This document shows positions 34,451 to 47,091 of a stretch of DNA of 64,000 nt, piece by piece. The stretch covers positions 79,074,412 through 79,138,411 of the forward strand of contig CM043963.1 of assembly GCA_014529385.2 (NCBI GenBank), given 5' to 3'. This stretch comes from Adiantum capillus-veneris (taxonomy: Eukaryota; Streptophyta; Polypodiopsida; Polypodiales; Pteridaceae). Every line of letters begins with the position of its first letter. Within the stretch, counting starts at the first letter, position 1. A program made the translations under genes and the position numbers. The notes beneath the pieces were generated by a model, which saw nothing but the letters and a program-made list of their open reading frames with translations, was not told the origin of the DNA and made no database searches.

Positions 34451-35809
34451 CGTTCAGCAGTAAATTACATTTAGTCTCATTAATTGTGGTACGTTAGGAG
34501 ACTTAATTGACGTACCTTAGGAGAGTGATACCCTTTTTGAGATTTGAAGCACTTTTAAAACACCCACTTTTAAGCGCAAAAAAGCAATGTCCTTGACATT
34601 ACTTTCCAGGCCACCTATACATGCTTTCACCCGTACATTAAAAAGTGCTACAAGCTTATCAATCAGCAGGAGATAATTGTATTGCTTCTCAAAACACTGC
34701 AAGAGAAAAAATCCAAAACCGCCAACATTATTGCAGATTAACAAATGAAAATGGAGAGAGAAAACTTAGCATCTACGATAATAAAGGCGGCAATTGACGC
34801 GACAATGGTTTGACAGCAATAAACACAATAATGCTCACAGAAATATATCCGCAAGAAGTATCATATTTATTGCCGCGCTTATTACCACTTCACGGCTTCT
34901 CAAAAATAAAGGTGCTCATTTGGGCCACCCAAAATAAGCACCTTTATTTTTTACCTACATAAAACATATGAAAAGTGTGCAGGAAAAAATTAAAGAATAG
35001 ACTTTGAAATTCCAAGTTAGACCTTACTATAATTATTCAAAGTACAGAAGAGCAATAATTTAAAAAAATAACAAATAAAATCAAAATTTTAAATGAGTTT
35101 TGTAAACATATGAACGCATAGTTTTTTGTGCCACATTTGCCCATGTAAAAGAGGACTCCAAAAAAATTATCTATCTCTCTAAGTCCTCATTCTCGTCCTT
35201 GTCCATAGGTACATACATTTGATCACCCTCACTCTACAATAACCAAAACCAAATTAAATAAATTAATAATTGAGACCAATTAATACAATATTACCGCCTG
35301 TAGATATCCAACTGCTGAGTTGAATTGCTCACAAGCAACCATCGCCAAGTATCAAATTATGTGTACCGCTCTCAATACTTGACCATCTCTCTGGGTCGGG
35401 AGACTAAGAGTGATATTTTTCTAAGTTAACAATAACTAAAGAAATTCATAAACTAAAACATATTTTGAATCAATATAAGGTCCAATTTATGAAGAGCTTT
35501 GGAGCTCTATAAAAAGTGCTCTAGTAGATGGAAGTGCAGCCTCCCCATTACTTGACGATGCCCCACATTGGTTTGTGGTCGGTGATTAAAGAGAGGCACA
35601 CAAGTATGAAAGACAACGGCAATAGCTATTGAGGGAAGGCATAGCAAAAGTTGATTGTGACACTACATCCACTTCAGCAGTGCTTCCACACACGTCCCAA
35701 GCGTACTTCAATTTTGAGGACGAGAACATGTTCAACATGGTGGATGACTTGTTGGCATGAGAAACCAACATGTGCCTGAAGGATTGTAGACCTTGCACTA
35801 AACGGTCAC
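34451..35809. other. AT-rich spacer between the repeat-array module and the first CACTA relic
   Basis: Contains one long hairpin (below). 34,960-35,580 is AT-rich with no gene. An open minus-strand frame at 35,888-35,586 is a shadow next to the CACTA start. Confidence 0.5.
34902..34951. other. Near-perfect inverted repeat, arms of 23-24 bp, 3-nt loop
   Basis: The left arm AAAAATAAAGGTGCTCATTT (then GGG) faces CCC and its complement with one substitution and one extra base; the loop is CCA. Such a tight foldback could be two abutting TIRs or an excision footprint. Confidence 0.9.
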
Positions 35810-37540
35810 ATGCAATGGAGGATAGATTGCTATAATGTGCCCAAACTACCTCTTTACAATGGTGCCGAGTACTCGGTGCTCCGAGCAAAATTGGAGGTAC
35901 TTAACTTGCAAGCAAGATTTGGTTGGAGAAATGCAAGTGTAGCAGCACTTCTCGAGAAAGTTCTATTTATGCATATTTGCAAATTGAAAATTCTTCTTGG
36001 CCCCTCATTGCATTTGTACTAAATTTTTATTTGGTTATAGTTTGATGGACAAAATGCTTCCTAAAGATCACCACATGCCTTTGGATCGTCGAGAGTGAGG
36101 TCGTATGTCACCGCACTTGGCATGGAGTATGAGTGCATCCATGCTTGTATTAATGATTGCGTACTATACCGCAATGAGCATGCACTTTCTACATCATGTC
36201 CTGTGTGTGGGTAGCCCACCTACAAGACCCATGTGAGTGGGGCTTACCTCGCTTGGTATTGAGGTATTTTTCACTTATCCCTTGGATTCAACACATGTTT
36301 AAAAGAATGTCTACAATGGAGCTTCTCACATGGCACACCAATTAACCACCGCTGAAATGATGAGATGATGTGTGTCCCTGCCAATTTTCACCTGCATGGA
36401 GGTACATCGAGACTCATTGGTCCGAGTTTGGGCTAGAGCCTTGTCACTTGAGGCTTGGGTTGTCAAGTGACAATATTAATCCCTTTGGAACCAAGTCTAC
36501 ATTATGGAGCACTTGGAAAGTGTTGATCATCAACTACAATATTCCGCCTTGGGAGACTACCCAGAAGGGAAATATACTTATCTCTTCACTTGCGCTAGGG
36601 AAGTACAAACTAGAAAATATTGATGTCTACCTCAGGCCCTTCATCAAGGATTTGTGGAAGGGCATCCCCATTGTGGATATTTCACTTCCAAAGGAGAGGA
36701 GGGAGGCCATTGTTCGGGGTATCCTTATGTGGACGATGCACGACTATCCTGGCCTTGGAGAGATTTCTGGTATTCTATATTCATTCTTCTCTTTTTATCA
36801 TTTGAAGTTTGAAGCTCGCTCTCTAACAATATGATATGAGTGCAAGGTTGTTAACATTGGGTCACAATGTGTGTCCTACATGCGGGCCATCATTAGTGAC
36901 GGAGCGGCCAGATACCTTATGTAAGGTAATCTATCCAAACAACCATCACTCTTGCCCCAAAGTCACAACAGGTACAAGTCTCCAACAAATGGTAAGACAC
37001 ATTTAAAGCTTATAATGGTAGATTGGGCAACCATTTAGGAAGAGTAGTACAATAGTGATCCTCCCCCATCTACTCCACCAAAAGGTATGTCAAGGTACTC
37101 TATATTTTTTAAGCTTCCATATTTGAAGGAATTAAAAATACAACATCTCTTGGATCCTATTCACATATTCAAGAACATTGCTCACACACTATGGGATCCC
37201 ATTACGGGCAAAAACGACTCTTTGGGGGCAAGGGAAGATTTGAGGGCCTTAAAATGTCTCCTTGCCTCCGCTACTCCACGTCGAGCCCCAAATGGGAAGA
37301 TTGTGCTCCCTAAAGCCCCATGGAACCTAACCAAATATGAGCTAGATCGAGTGAAGGATTCCATTGCATCTATTTTCACACCCACGGGGTACATGAGGTC
37401 ATTAAAAGGAGCTCTCACGAAGGCAAAGAAAGATGGAAGCGCTCAACTGTATGGATTGAAGACCAATGATTGGTCCAAGATGTTACATGTAGTTTTATCT
37501 TTCCTCTCTATCCTCTCCCTCGTTTCATTTAGATATTGAA
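35810..37540 (+). pseudogene. CACTA (En/Spm) tnp2 transposase, truncated
   Basis: The conserved TNP2 order is visible: PLYNGAEYSVLRAKLEVLNL, YVTALGMEYECIHACINDC plus VLYRNEHA, then CPVCG. WRYIETHWSEFGLEP and SDNINPFGTKSTLWSTW follow, then NYNIPPWETT and NIDVYLRPFIKDLWKGI, WTMHDYPGLGEISG, a damaged stretch, LLDPIHIFKNIAHTLWDPIT and DWSKMLHV. The sequence then stops near 37,490, so the C-terminal third is missing. A GGTATT donor-like site follows EIS. Stops after DRRE and around 36,830-37,080 confirm decay. TNP2 cuts CACTA ends. No TIR was found around this copy. Confidence 0.9.
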
Positions 37541-38220
37541 TTTTGTGCAAGACTAAACTAACACGGTAAATTAATCTTTTGACATTGTAGCTCTGTTTTT
37601 TGGTGAGCATGTGCGTATGTGCTACATACAAAGGCGCGGTAGGCCCAACAATCTACTGAAAACAACATAGTTCACGACATAGATTTGCATACCTGCTAAT
37701 CATACTTGTACATAATCCAAGCCATAGGCGATCAGAGAGAGTCAGAGAGCATGAGAGAGCATAAAAACGCATGCCGATGCACCTCCTAGAATGGAGTGCT
37801 AGGTCTATGGCCCTTCTATGAGAATCAATGTCCATGTCATAAACATGTCAAGAGATGATATAGCTCTTAGGTGTGAGTGTCTATATAGCATAGAATATTC
37901 AGCCACGTGGACAAGGAGAAGAGACAAAAGCAAACCCATGCATCATATAACTTATTGATGTGCATCTAGCTTCAGAACAGTCAGAACATTCACAAGAAGA
38001 CACTCAAATAGAGTTGAATGATACTCCTAGTCACATGGTTCTTGCCATATTGCTGACATGGGAAAACCCAAAGTCAATAGTGATGCTAGTCAATAAAACA
38101 TACATAAGAACAAGAATTTGGAATCAACGACAAACCACGTAGAGGAAAAGAGCTACAAGCAATCAAAGTACCATGTTAAACCTAGAAGATGGGAGGTAGA
38201 CGCTGACCACCAAAACAATC
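37541..38220. other. Unassigned DNA before the gypsy gag
   Basis: May include the 5' LTR and leader of the gypsy element that follows, but I could not place LTR ends or a priming site. Confidence 0.35.
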
Positions 38221-38224
38221 CTAG

Positions 38225-38930
38225 ATGTTAAGAGAGAGAAACATATCACCATGGCAAGTACGAGGTCGGGAGGGGGAAGTTAATCATCATGAAAAACCTA
38301 GACACAGGGAAAACTTCAATGATCAAGATATAGATTTTTCCACATTCAGAGGTTGTAGAAGGGATGGTCTAGGTGTTCATATCCAAGCTTTTGAGCACTA
38401 TTCTGACATTGATGAAGATGACTACGCAAAATATTTCCCAGATCAAACTTTGAAGGATGACCTAGATGTTCATATCCAAGCTTTTAAGCACTATGCTAAC
38501 CTCAAAGACATTGATGAAGATGACTAGGAAAAATATTTCCCAGCTCAAACTTTGAAGATATAGTTCAAAAATGGTATTAGCATTATCGAGCATGTAGATT
38601 GATATTGTAAAGAAAGTTGAAGAAAGATTTCATACTAGAGTATGGTGCGAACAAACAGGATAAAGATATCCTCTACAAACTGAACAAGATTTAACAATGT
38701 AAGCTATTTGTACTTAGCTATCATGTAGAGAAGATCAAAGAACTAAATAGATAGGTACATAAACCCACATGAGAGAAACACAAGAGAGCATGGTTTTTAA
38801 GTTTCTTCAGGAGAAGGAAGCTACTAGAGCCAGAGGAACTAGCTCTGCCCAAAAAATTTAATGATTGCATTGTGAGAGCTCTGGAATTGGAGTAATAGGT
38901 CAAGAAGGAGAAGGCCCAAAAAAGTAAAAT
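38225..38930 (+). pseudogene. gypsy gag with an internal in-frame duplication
   Basis: Reads RENFNDQDIDFSTFRGC, then two adjacent copies of a 31-34 codon unit (LGVHIQAFEHYSDIDEDDY... and LDVHIQAFKHYANLKDIDED...), followed after a stop by the capsid pattern KKVEERFHTR, and EKIKELNR in shifted frames. Copies lie at 38,363-38,455 and 38,456-38,557; because the first is 93 bp the frame is kept. Later stops and shifts kill it. Confidence 0.7.
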
Positions 38931-39591
38931 CTAATTCAAACTCCAGTGAATCTTCTTCAGAAGATTCATCATCCAACTCTAGCTCGTTTGAGGACAAGCA
39001 TTTTGAAGAAATAACTTGAACAAACAAGAAAGGAGCCTCGATACAAAAGATTGAAGAGCTGTCCAGATGGATATCTGAGATATCTAGGACTATTACGAGG
39101 TTGATCTACTTTAGTGGTTGCTTTAGCCATTAGGAAGAGGATGGGGTCCAAGACAGCCTCTTTATTTGCCATGACCTTATGGAGGTGATTAAGTTTTTGA
39201 CAAATAGGTGTACATCATGTGTGCAAGAATGGTGGGTTGTAAGAGATGTGTAAGAGTGGTCAAAGGATGCACTTTTTCTCCCAAAAAGGAGGTGGAAAAT
39301 TTTAAGATTTTCGGTCTTCCATAACTTCCATATATGATCTCCAATTTGAGTGGAGACCATAGATCTTCAAATCACACATCAATCTCTTTCCATAGATAAG
39401 CTACATGATTTTTTACCCGCTAGATTTTAAATTTCATTTTGGGGGAAAATTTTGAATTCAAAGTGGGGTGTCCTAGGGTTGAGGGCATGGGATTGAGCTG
39501 GAGGATACTACGGGTGGAAGATCGGCCTAGGCATGGTCCATATCTACGGTGTAGAGCACCGCGATTGAGAAGGTAGAGACCTAGTGCAAAA

Positions 39592-40740
39592 GGTGTTGTA
39601 GAAGCACATGTGGAAAGCAAGTACAAGATAGTTATAAAGAAAGTGAAACCAATGTTTGCACTTCTTCCATAAGAAAATAATTATATTATGAAAGAGGCAT
39701 CAAAAGAACCAACATTTAGGGATCCAAAGAAGGTATGCCACAAGTTTATAGAGAAAACCTTGAACAAGCTCAAAATTGGAGAAGGGTTTTTGCTAGAATC
39801 AGAGGCTAGGTGTTTTTAGTAGATAATTTTCAAGCATGGCAAAGTATTTTCCTTCCAACCCAATGGTATTGAACGTCTTGATCCACATCTCTTGACTCCT
39901 ATGGTGATTTTTATAGCACCACACTTGCCAAGAATTATAACAACAATGCCAATTCCCAAGGCACATCTACCAAAGCTCATTGATTTGCTAAATGAAAAGA
40001 TTCAGATGGGGAATCTAGAGAAATATTTTTCTCTATATTCAAATCAATGGTTTACATTCCAAAGAAGAATACATCTTTGAAGTTTATTCAAAACTTGCAA
40101 CCAATGAGTAACATTACAGTTTGAAATATGACGACAGGACCAATTGTGGATGATGTTCTTGAAGCTTTTGAAGGCTGGGCTATTTACCAGGATATTTGTA
40201 TTCACGATATGATCAGTTTCAGCTGGCATTGAAAAGCAACGATCTTACTATGATGATTACTTCACTAGTGCTAGCAAGAATATGTACTGCTCATATGATG
40301 AATGGGACGAACAAAGTGTGGGATTTCATTCGTCGGATCACTATGCCTTTTATTGACGACATTCCAATAAAGGGGCCTAAAGAGGGTGAAAGAAAGGAGT
40401 CATTAGATCAAAGGGGGCACGAAAAGCTTGTCACCAACCATAATGTTGACTATGATGTCATTTCATCTGCAGTTGTGGAGGTAAACCTAACTTCAAGGCA
40501 GAAATCTATGTTTAAAGCAAGAAAGGTCCCATTTGTGGGACACGCATATTCCTAAAAAACAAAAGTTGAATCCAACAAAGATTGAATCAATTCAAAAGAG
40601 AAAAGAGATATACACTTCACCTAGAGAAGTTTGCATGTTTCTAGGGGCATGTGTGTTCTATCTCATATGGTACCACATTTTTCTCATGTTGTTGACATTA
40701 CACAATTACTACGTAGGTAAAAAAGGTTTTTGTGGATAGA
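39592..40740 (+). pseudogene. gypsy reverse transcriptase
   Basis: Order seen: REP-like linker (EASKEPTFRDPKKV), HLPRIITTMPIPKAHLPKLI, YSNQWFTFQRR, RYDQFQLALKSNDLTMM, then the catalytic box PFIDDIPIKG with FIDD at 40,349-40,360, then FVGHAYS and TSPREVCMFLGACVFYLIW. These are RT domains 1 to 7 and the connection. Several stops and frameshifts (for example after 40,078 and between 40,555 and 40,533) inactivate it. FIDD replaces the commoner YxDD. Confidence 0.85.
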
Positions 40741-40829
40741 AAAACTTACAAAATTTTTTAGATAGCTGAAAAAGATGATGCTTAGTGCTCCTACTATAAG
40801 TGTGGGTGACTTGTGAATGTGATTGTGGA

Positions 40830-41290
40830 TACCAATCACATACAAGGACTGGTTGGGCGATAGGATAGGATGATAAAGAAGGATGAGTTTTTGAATAAGG
40901 GGTAATCCACAAGTCAAGAGGGAGCTATATGGTGTTGCTACAATATTAGATGATTAAAAAAAGTACTTTATTGGGTCATTAGTTGTTGAAGAGATATATT
41001 GCTACAATGATGGGGATGATTGCAAGTTGTTCCACACACGACATTCTATGCTTAGGTGAATTGCATTTATACATTGTAGAAAAGGATAATCCGATTGCAG
41101 ATATATTATCAAAAGCAAGGTATGATGATAAGGAAGAGATGGTTTCCAAAGAGGATGAAATGGAATAATAGCTCTATAGGACTTCACAGGTTCATACAAA
41201 TTATAGGACAACTATCCATGTATTTTCAATCTTTTTTTGAGGATGACTATGATGGAGAATGGATTCAAATTAAGCATTATTTGAGTACTC
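40830..41290 (+). pseudogene. gypsy RNase H region, degenerate
   Basis: Reads MGMIASCSTHDILCLGELHL then EKDNPIADILSKARYDDKEE, the RNase H end (GKDN..AD.LSR). Upstream parts are legible only as scraps such as WLGDRIG, and an internal piece is missing. Confidence 0.7.
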
Positions 41291-41329
41291 TTAGAAAAAT
41301 AGATAACTAGAGTGGACAAGTGTAAAGAA

Positions 41330-41855
41330 AGATAAGGAAGAATGACTACATCTACTTCCTTAGAGACAGGCATGTATGAAAGCATCTAAAATAGAGAAGA
41401 GGGGCTCCATGAAGGGTTGTTTGTAGCCGAGACACTCAATAGAAAATCATTGAAGAATTCCACGAGAGTTTATAGGTAGGATGCAAAAGAAATTGGATTA
41501 TCTATGCAAGTATCAAAGAACGATTCTGGTGGAAAGGGATGTACAAAGATACAATGTAGTTTGTTGAAAGTTGTGTTAGTTGTCAGTTGTAGCCAATATT
41601 GAGATGGTTTACACTCAATAATCCATTGGCTAATGCACTACAAGTGGGTTGTGAACCTAGTGACTATGCATGTGGGATTGTGGTAGATGAGGTATAATAT
41701 GCATGCTAGAGAAGATAATTTGACCACCCAAGTTGAGGGAAGAGCCTTGAGAGACAAGATGACAAGTATAGTGTGTAAATTTGTCCTTGGAGATATGATA
41801 TGCAAGTATAGATGTATCAGCAAGTTAGCAATAGATGAAGCAAGGGAATACTTTA
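41330..41855 (+). pseudogene. gypsy integrase, first half up to the insertion
   Basis: Frames give the zinc domain remnants (IIEEFHES, FWWKGMYKD, ESCVSCQL) and core pieces: REDNLTTQVEGRALRDK, VCKFVLGDMICKYRCIS, DEAREYF. The integrase homology stops at EAREYF exactly where the TIR element begins. The first catalytic Asp region is damaged. Confidence 0.75.
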
Positions 41856-42590
<735 letters not shown>

Positions 42591-42593
42591 TTA

Positions 42594-42870
42594 TTGTCTA
42601 AGGATTAAACTACCCCTAACCACATCTTCAAATCCAAAGGATAATGAAAAAAGTCAAAGAGGTCATCCACTCATCATCAAAGATATGGCTAAAGTATACA
42701 ACAACAAAATTGATGATTGGCCTAGAATACTATCATATGCTTTATGGACATAGCGTACCACACATATTTCAGTGATAGGGTATATGGCATCAAAGTTAAT
42801 GTATAGTCAGAAATCGATTACGTCACTAGTTATGCCGACAAAAAAAGTAGTATTGAAATGTACTAGTAGT
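42594..42870 (+). pseudogene. gypsy integrase continued after the insertion
   Basis: Resumes as YCLRIKLPLTTSSNPKDNEK and SQRGHPLIIKDMAKVYNN, WPRILSYALWT, then after a stop RTTHISVIGYMASKLMYSQK. This is the segment with the catalytic Glu region of Ty3 integrases (Y.P..NG..ER.H...). N-G is replaced by N-E and the Glu by Gln, as expected in a relic. Confidence 0.8.
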
Positions 42871-43445
42871 CTCCCTCAAAGCTTGAGGTTCGACAACTAT
42901 AGAGTCGTTGTGACTTGTTTTTATGGAATGGTACAGGCCACCCCAAAGACTTTGAGAGATGTTGTTTTATGCTTTTGGGACCCTCTGATGTACATAAAGT
43001 GTTCTTGTACAAAGTGTACAAAGACGGTGTGTGCTAGTTGTATTTACATATGCACGTCGGTTGTGCGAGTAGTCTGCTTGTGTTGTTTTTGTACATAGAA
43101 GTGTTGAGACTTAAAAACATCACTTATTACTTTAAAAAACATGAGAAAATTTGACTCTTATCAGGATTTGGTCAAAAGTACTCATATGTGTAGTTGTGGG
43201 AAACAGGGGAAGAAAACAGGGTGGTACAAAAGCTCCTCCAAAATCTTTGAGTATTTTCCTTGTGGATAGTTTGTGATTGGTATGAACCCAAGATCAGGGT
43301 TTTTTATGAGTTTTTTCTGGATTTCTAAGAATATTTTCCATGCTTTTTCCGAGCTAAGTGGTACGTGGCCTTGTATGGCCTCTTCTGGTGAAGTTTAGGC
43401 TGCGAATGTAGAGATGGCGTTTTGCCCTATGTCGCAAGAATCAAT
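42871..43445. other. Unassigned DNA interrupting the gypsy integrase
   Basis: Integrase homology is lost between about 42,860 and 44,020. The sequence has no gene I recognise and may be a further insertion; CACTAGTTATGCCG at 42,824 lies near its left edge but no matching right end was found. Confidence 0.4.
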
Positions 43446-43687
43446 CTCGGGGGGTACACCATGTAATCATGTTAATGTATAACCTGATTCGAAAGGAGGG
43501 GTTTTAAAATAAAAAAAATTTAGACAAATTAATAGAGATACATTAAAATAAGTTTTATATTTATTATGAAAAAAATTCCTAAAATAAGGGGTCGTTTTAT
43601 TCATTTAGACATGTTAAAAGAGGGGTTTTTTCAATACCCCGCGAATGCACGTTATATAGAGGGGTATTGAATGGTGAACCCCCCGAG
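43446..43687. mobile_element. MITE copy 1, 242 bp
   Basis: Terminal inverted repeats CTCGGGGGGTACACCAT and its complement with one mismatch (TTCACCAT). The interior (TGTAATCATGTTAATGTATA..., GGTCGTTTTATTCATTTAGA, ACATGTTAAAAGAGGGG) is shared in the same order with the split copy at 44,178/52,999. No coding capacity. A target duplication is not clear for this copy. Confidence 0.8.
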
Positions 43688-44019
43688 GATTCAAATGTGT
43701 GTGAGCTCTTTTTTTTCTTGGGATTTTGAGGTTGATGAAAGGGACGTGAGACTACCTTTTACCTCTGGTCTTGTGTTCATAATTCATGGTATGAGAATTG
43801 TTAAAGAGGTGTGATTACAGTGGCGTGTGTGTAAGAGCAAGGGCTACCTAGTCGAGGGACTCGTTGGGGTTTACCTTGTTCGTGTGTGTGGATTTGGGAG
43901 AGTCGAGGATTGTGTTTATCCCTTAATTGTGTGAGCTTCTCTTCCTCTTTCATCATTTGATAATATAGGAGGTGTTATAGAGGCCTCTCTCTTTATCTCC
44001 CACTTGACGTAGTGAAGAT
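43688..44019. other. Unassigned DNA between MITE copy 1 and the integrase C-terminus
   Basis: No gene or element boundary recognised. Confidence 0.4.
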
Positions 44020-44177
44020 ATTGACGATTCCAAAGAAAAGTTATGGGAAGCAAAGTTAAAAAACACAGAGGGTTTTGTCAAGAATCACATAGTATGGCCA
44101 AGAGAATCAAAAAGGGAGATTGGGTATTGGTCTATAGCAGTAGTTTTGAAAACCAATATACAACTCTGGGAAAAATA
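44020..44177 (+). pseudogene. gypsy integrase C-terminal segment, left half
   Basis: Reads MAKRIKKGDWVLVYSSSFEN then QYTTLGKI, the GDWVLVYD...STRKF stretch of Ty3 integrases. It breaks off where the MITE begins. Confidence 0.75.
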
Positions 44178-44849
44178 TTCGAGGGGTGCACTATATTATC
44201 ACTACAAGAGGTCACTTAAACTCTGGCACCAAATTACCGGCATCAATGGTGGGTGTCGGTATATGTGTAGGTAAGTATGGAGGGAGATGAAGTTTTTTAA
44301 AATTCAAATTTAAATTTCTGATGCGTGTTTGGATGTATTTTTTGACGCCTGTTTTGATGCACTTTTCGACGCTTGTACCAATGCTTTTTCCGACGTCTCT
44401 ACCAATACCTGTACCATCGGACCCTGCAAAAAACAAACTGCGGGCTTTCCCTGCCCATTTCTCTTCTTCTTGTGTCTTTTCTCTTGCTCTCTTCCTTCTC
44501 ACCTCTTACAGATATGGTGCAAACCAAGTTGTCGGAGGTGCTAATCTTGCTCGTGGACTACTCCATAGCACTAAGGTGAGATTGTTTTCAAGTTTACTTG
44601 TAGATTTAGAGTTTAGCGTTTTTGCAGGTTCGAGGACGTTTACAACACCTTTTCTTGCTCAAATAGGCCGCATGTGAGTGCTGAACTTTTAATGCATATT
44701 AAATTTATTTAAATTAATTTGTATATTGATAAAAGAAAATTTCATGCTTTAAACTTTCAATGCTTTAAAAGAAATTATGGTTTGTGTTATGAAATTTCGT
44801 TTTGAATTATGTCATTTTTGAAATTATGCGATCGATGAGGTTTAAGTTT

Positions 44850-46530
44850 TAGGTTTGGGCTAGGTTTAGTTTAGGTTATATATTAGATTAGAGTATATAT
44901 AGGTTATATGTTAAGTTATAAGTTAGGTTATACGTTAAGTTACATTAGGTTAGGTTAGGTTAGGCTAGCTAATAGGATGCTAATTATGTTAGGTTAACTT
45001 ATAGGCTAGGTTTAAATTAAAGGTTAAATTAAGTTATAAGTTAGATTATAGGTTATAGGATAGGTTAGCTAAATCATAGGTCAGGTTTAAGAAACAAGTT
45101 AAGTTATATTCTAAGTTATGTTAAGTTATAGGTTATACGTAAAAAGTTAGGTTAGGTTATATGTTAAGTTGACTTATGTTTAGGTTATGGATGGATGTTG
45201 TGTTCGGATAGTTAGAACTTATGTACTTTTATGTTAATATAAACACTTATCGATGAAACGTCCAAACACGACCATCTATCAGCGCCTAAACCATAACCCT
45301 ATTAGCAGACTGAAATGGTCAAGCGCTACACTAATTGGATTTGGAGCGACCAAATCAAAAGTTGTCAAACCTAAGCGGATTTACATAGCCTACCCTAACG
45401 CTCCAAACATAGTAATGTATTAGCGGCCAAAACAAAAGTTGCTAATCTAAAGCCGATAACCTTTAGCAGCTATCCATAAGTAGACTAAATGGCCTAACGA
45501 TAACCTAATATGTTTTACAGCGCTTTACCTTAGCGGCTTTACATAGTGTACCCTAATCGTCCAAACATGGTGCGCCATCTATTAGCGGCCAAACCAGAAT
45601 CCATAGAACCCTAAGTGGCCAGCCCTAAGCAGCTTGAAATGGAAAAATGCTACACTAATCCAATTTGGAGCGGCCAAACTTAAACAACTTTACATAGCGC
45701 ATCCTAACACTCCAAAATATGGCCATCTATTAGCGGCTAAACCAACACTAGTCCTAAGACGCTAACCCGAGGTGACTAGCCCTAAGTGGATTGAAATGGC
45801 TAATTGTTATCCTAATCCAATTTGGAGCAGCCTAACCTAAGCAGCTTCACACACCATACTATAAGTTCTAACTGTCCGAAAACAACCTCCATCTATGAGT
45901 GGCCAAACGAAGATGACTTGTGTACTTCTAAAAACGCAAACGGACTTCGGTTACGTTAGGTTATGCTAGGTTAGGTTAGGTTTAGGTTATATGTTAGGTT
46001 AGATTATAGGTTAGGTTAGAGCTAGCGACAAATAGTAAAAAAAAGAAAAGGACCTCGAAGATGACTCGTGTACTTCAAAAAACGCAAATGGACTTTTGGT
46101 TAGGTTAACCTCTAGGTTGGGTTTAGGTTATAGCTTAGGTTAATTTTAGGTTATAGGTTAGGTTAATTTTAAGATTATAGGTTAGGTGAGATTATAGGTT
46201 AGGTGAGATTATAGGTTAGGTTAGAGCTAACGGCAAATGAATAGTAGAAAAAACGCAAACGGACTTTGAAGATGACTCGTGTACTTTTAAAAATGCAAAC
46301 AGACTTCGGTTACGTTAGGTTATAGGTTAGGTTACATTAGGTTAGATTATAAGTTAGGTTAGAGCTAGCGGCAAATAGTAGATAAAACCGAAACGGACTT
46401 CAAAAATGACTTGTGTACTTAAAGAAACGCAAACGGACTTCGGTTAGATTTTGTTATAAGTGAAGTTATAGGTTAGGTTTAATTTGGTTATAAGTTAGGC
46501 TATAGGTTAGGTTAGGTTAGACACACACAA
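44850..46530. repeat. GGTTA-rich minisatellite blocks (44,850-45,190 and 45,940-46,530)
   Basis: Variable runs of TTAGG/TTATA units such as ATTAGGTTAGGTTAGGTTAG at 44,944 and AGGTTATAGGTTAGGTTA. Right-hand units include CAAACGGACTTCGGTTA and ATGACTCGTGTACTT recurring near 45,910, 46,060, 46,270 and 46,405. Not plant telomeric (TTTAGGG). Confidence 0.85.
45260..45910. repeat. Tandem repeat of about 145-160 bp, four copies
   Basis: The marker CCATCTATTAGCGGCCAAAC or a variant recurs near 45,270, 45,418, 45,577, 45,726 and 45,888, with CTAATCCAATTTGGAGCGGC between markers. Confidence 0.85.
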
Positions 46531-46539
46531 ACTTCAAAA

Positions 46540-47010
46540 ACACTAATATATAGTCATCGACCCTGTGGTCCTAATCTCCGTGCACCTCTAGACCGAGGTG
46601 TGCGGGGATCGGACATGGCTAGAGAATGTGAGATTGTTAAAGCTCGAGCTAGCAGCAAATAGTTAAAAAAACACAATCGGACTTCCAAAGTGCACACAGA
46701 CTTCAAGAAACTTAATGTATAGTCATTGATCAATAAAGAAAAGATTATTACCCTGTGGTCCCAATCTCTGTGCACCTCTAGACCGAGGCGTACGGGGATT
46801 GGGCCTAGCTAGAGAATGTAAAATTGTTAGAGCTAGCAGCAAATAGTTGAAAAACGCAATCGGACTTCCAAAGTACACAGACTTCAAGAACCTTAATATA
46901 TAGTCATTGACCAATAAAGACGAGATTAGTACCCTGTGGTCCTAATCTTCGTGCACCTCTAAACCGAGGTGTACGGGGATCGGGCCTGGCTAGAGAATGT
47001 GAGATTGTCA
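46540..47010. repeat. Tandem repeat of about 180-190 bp, three copies
   Basis: ACCCTGTGGTCC recurs near 46,560, 46,750 and 46,931. Each copy carries a small palindrome CACCTCTAGACCGAGGTG and TAGCTAGAGAATGT or a variant, directly upstream of the tnp2 start. Confidence 0.88.
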
Positions 47011-47091
47011 TGTATTGTCATGTACTTAGTAGTGTGTAGTTGTAACAACTAGAGTGTTTTAATTATTTCTTGCATCATTGGTAGATAAAGT

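Noticed and set aside
44944-44964. TTAGG x4, identical to the arthropod telomere repeat
   Set aside because: Short, variable and embedded in a GGTTA/TTATA minisatellite inside a CACTA element; plant telomeres are TTTAGGG.
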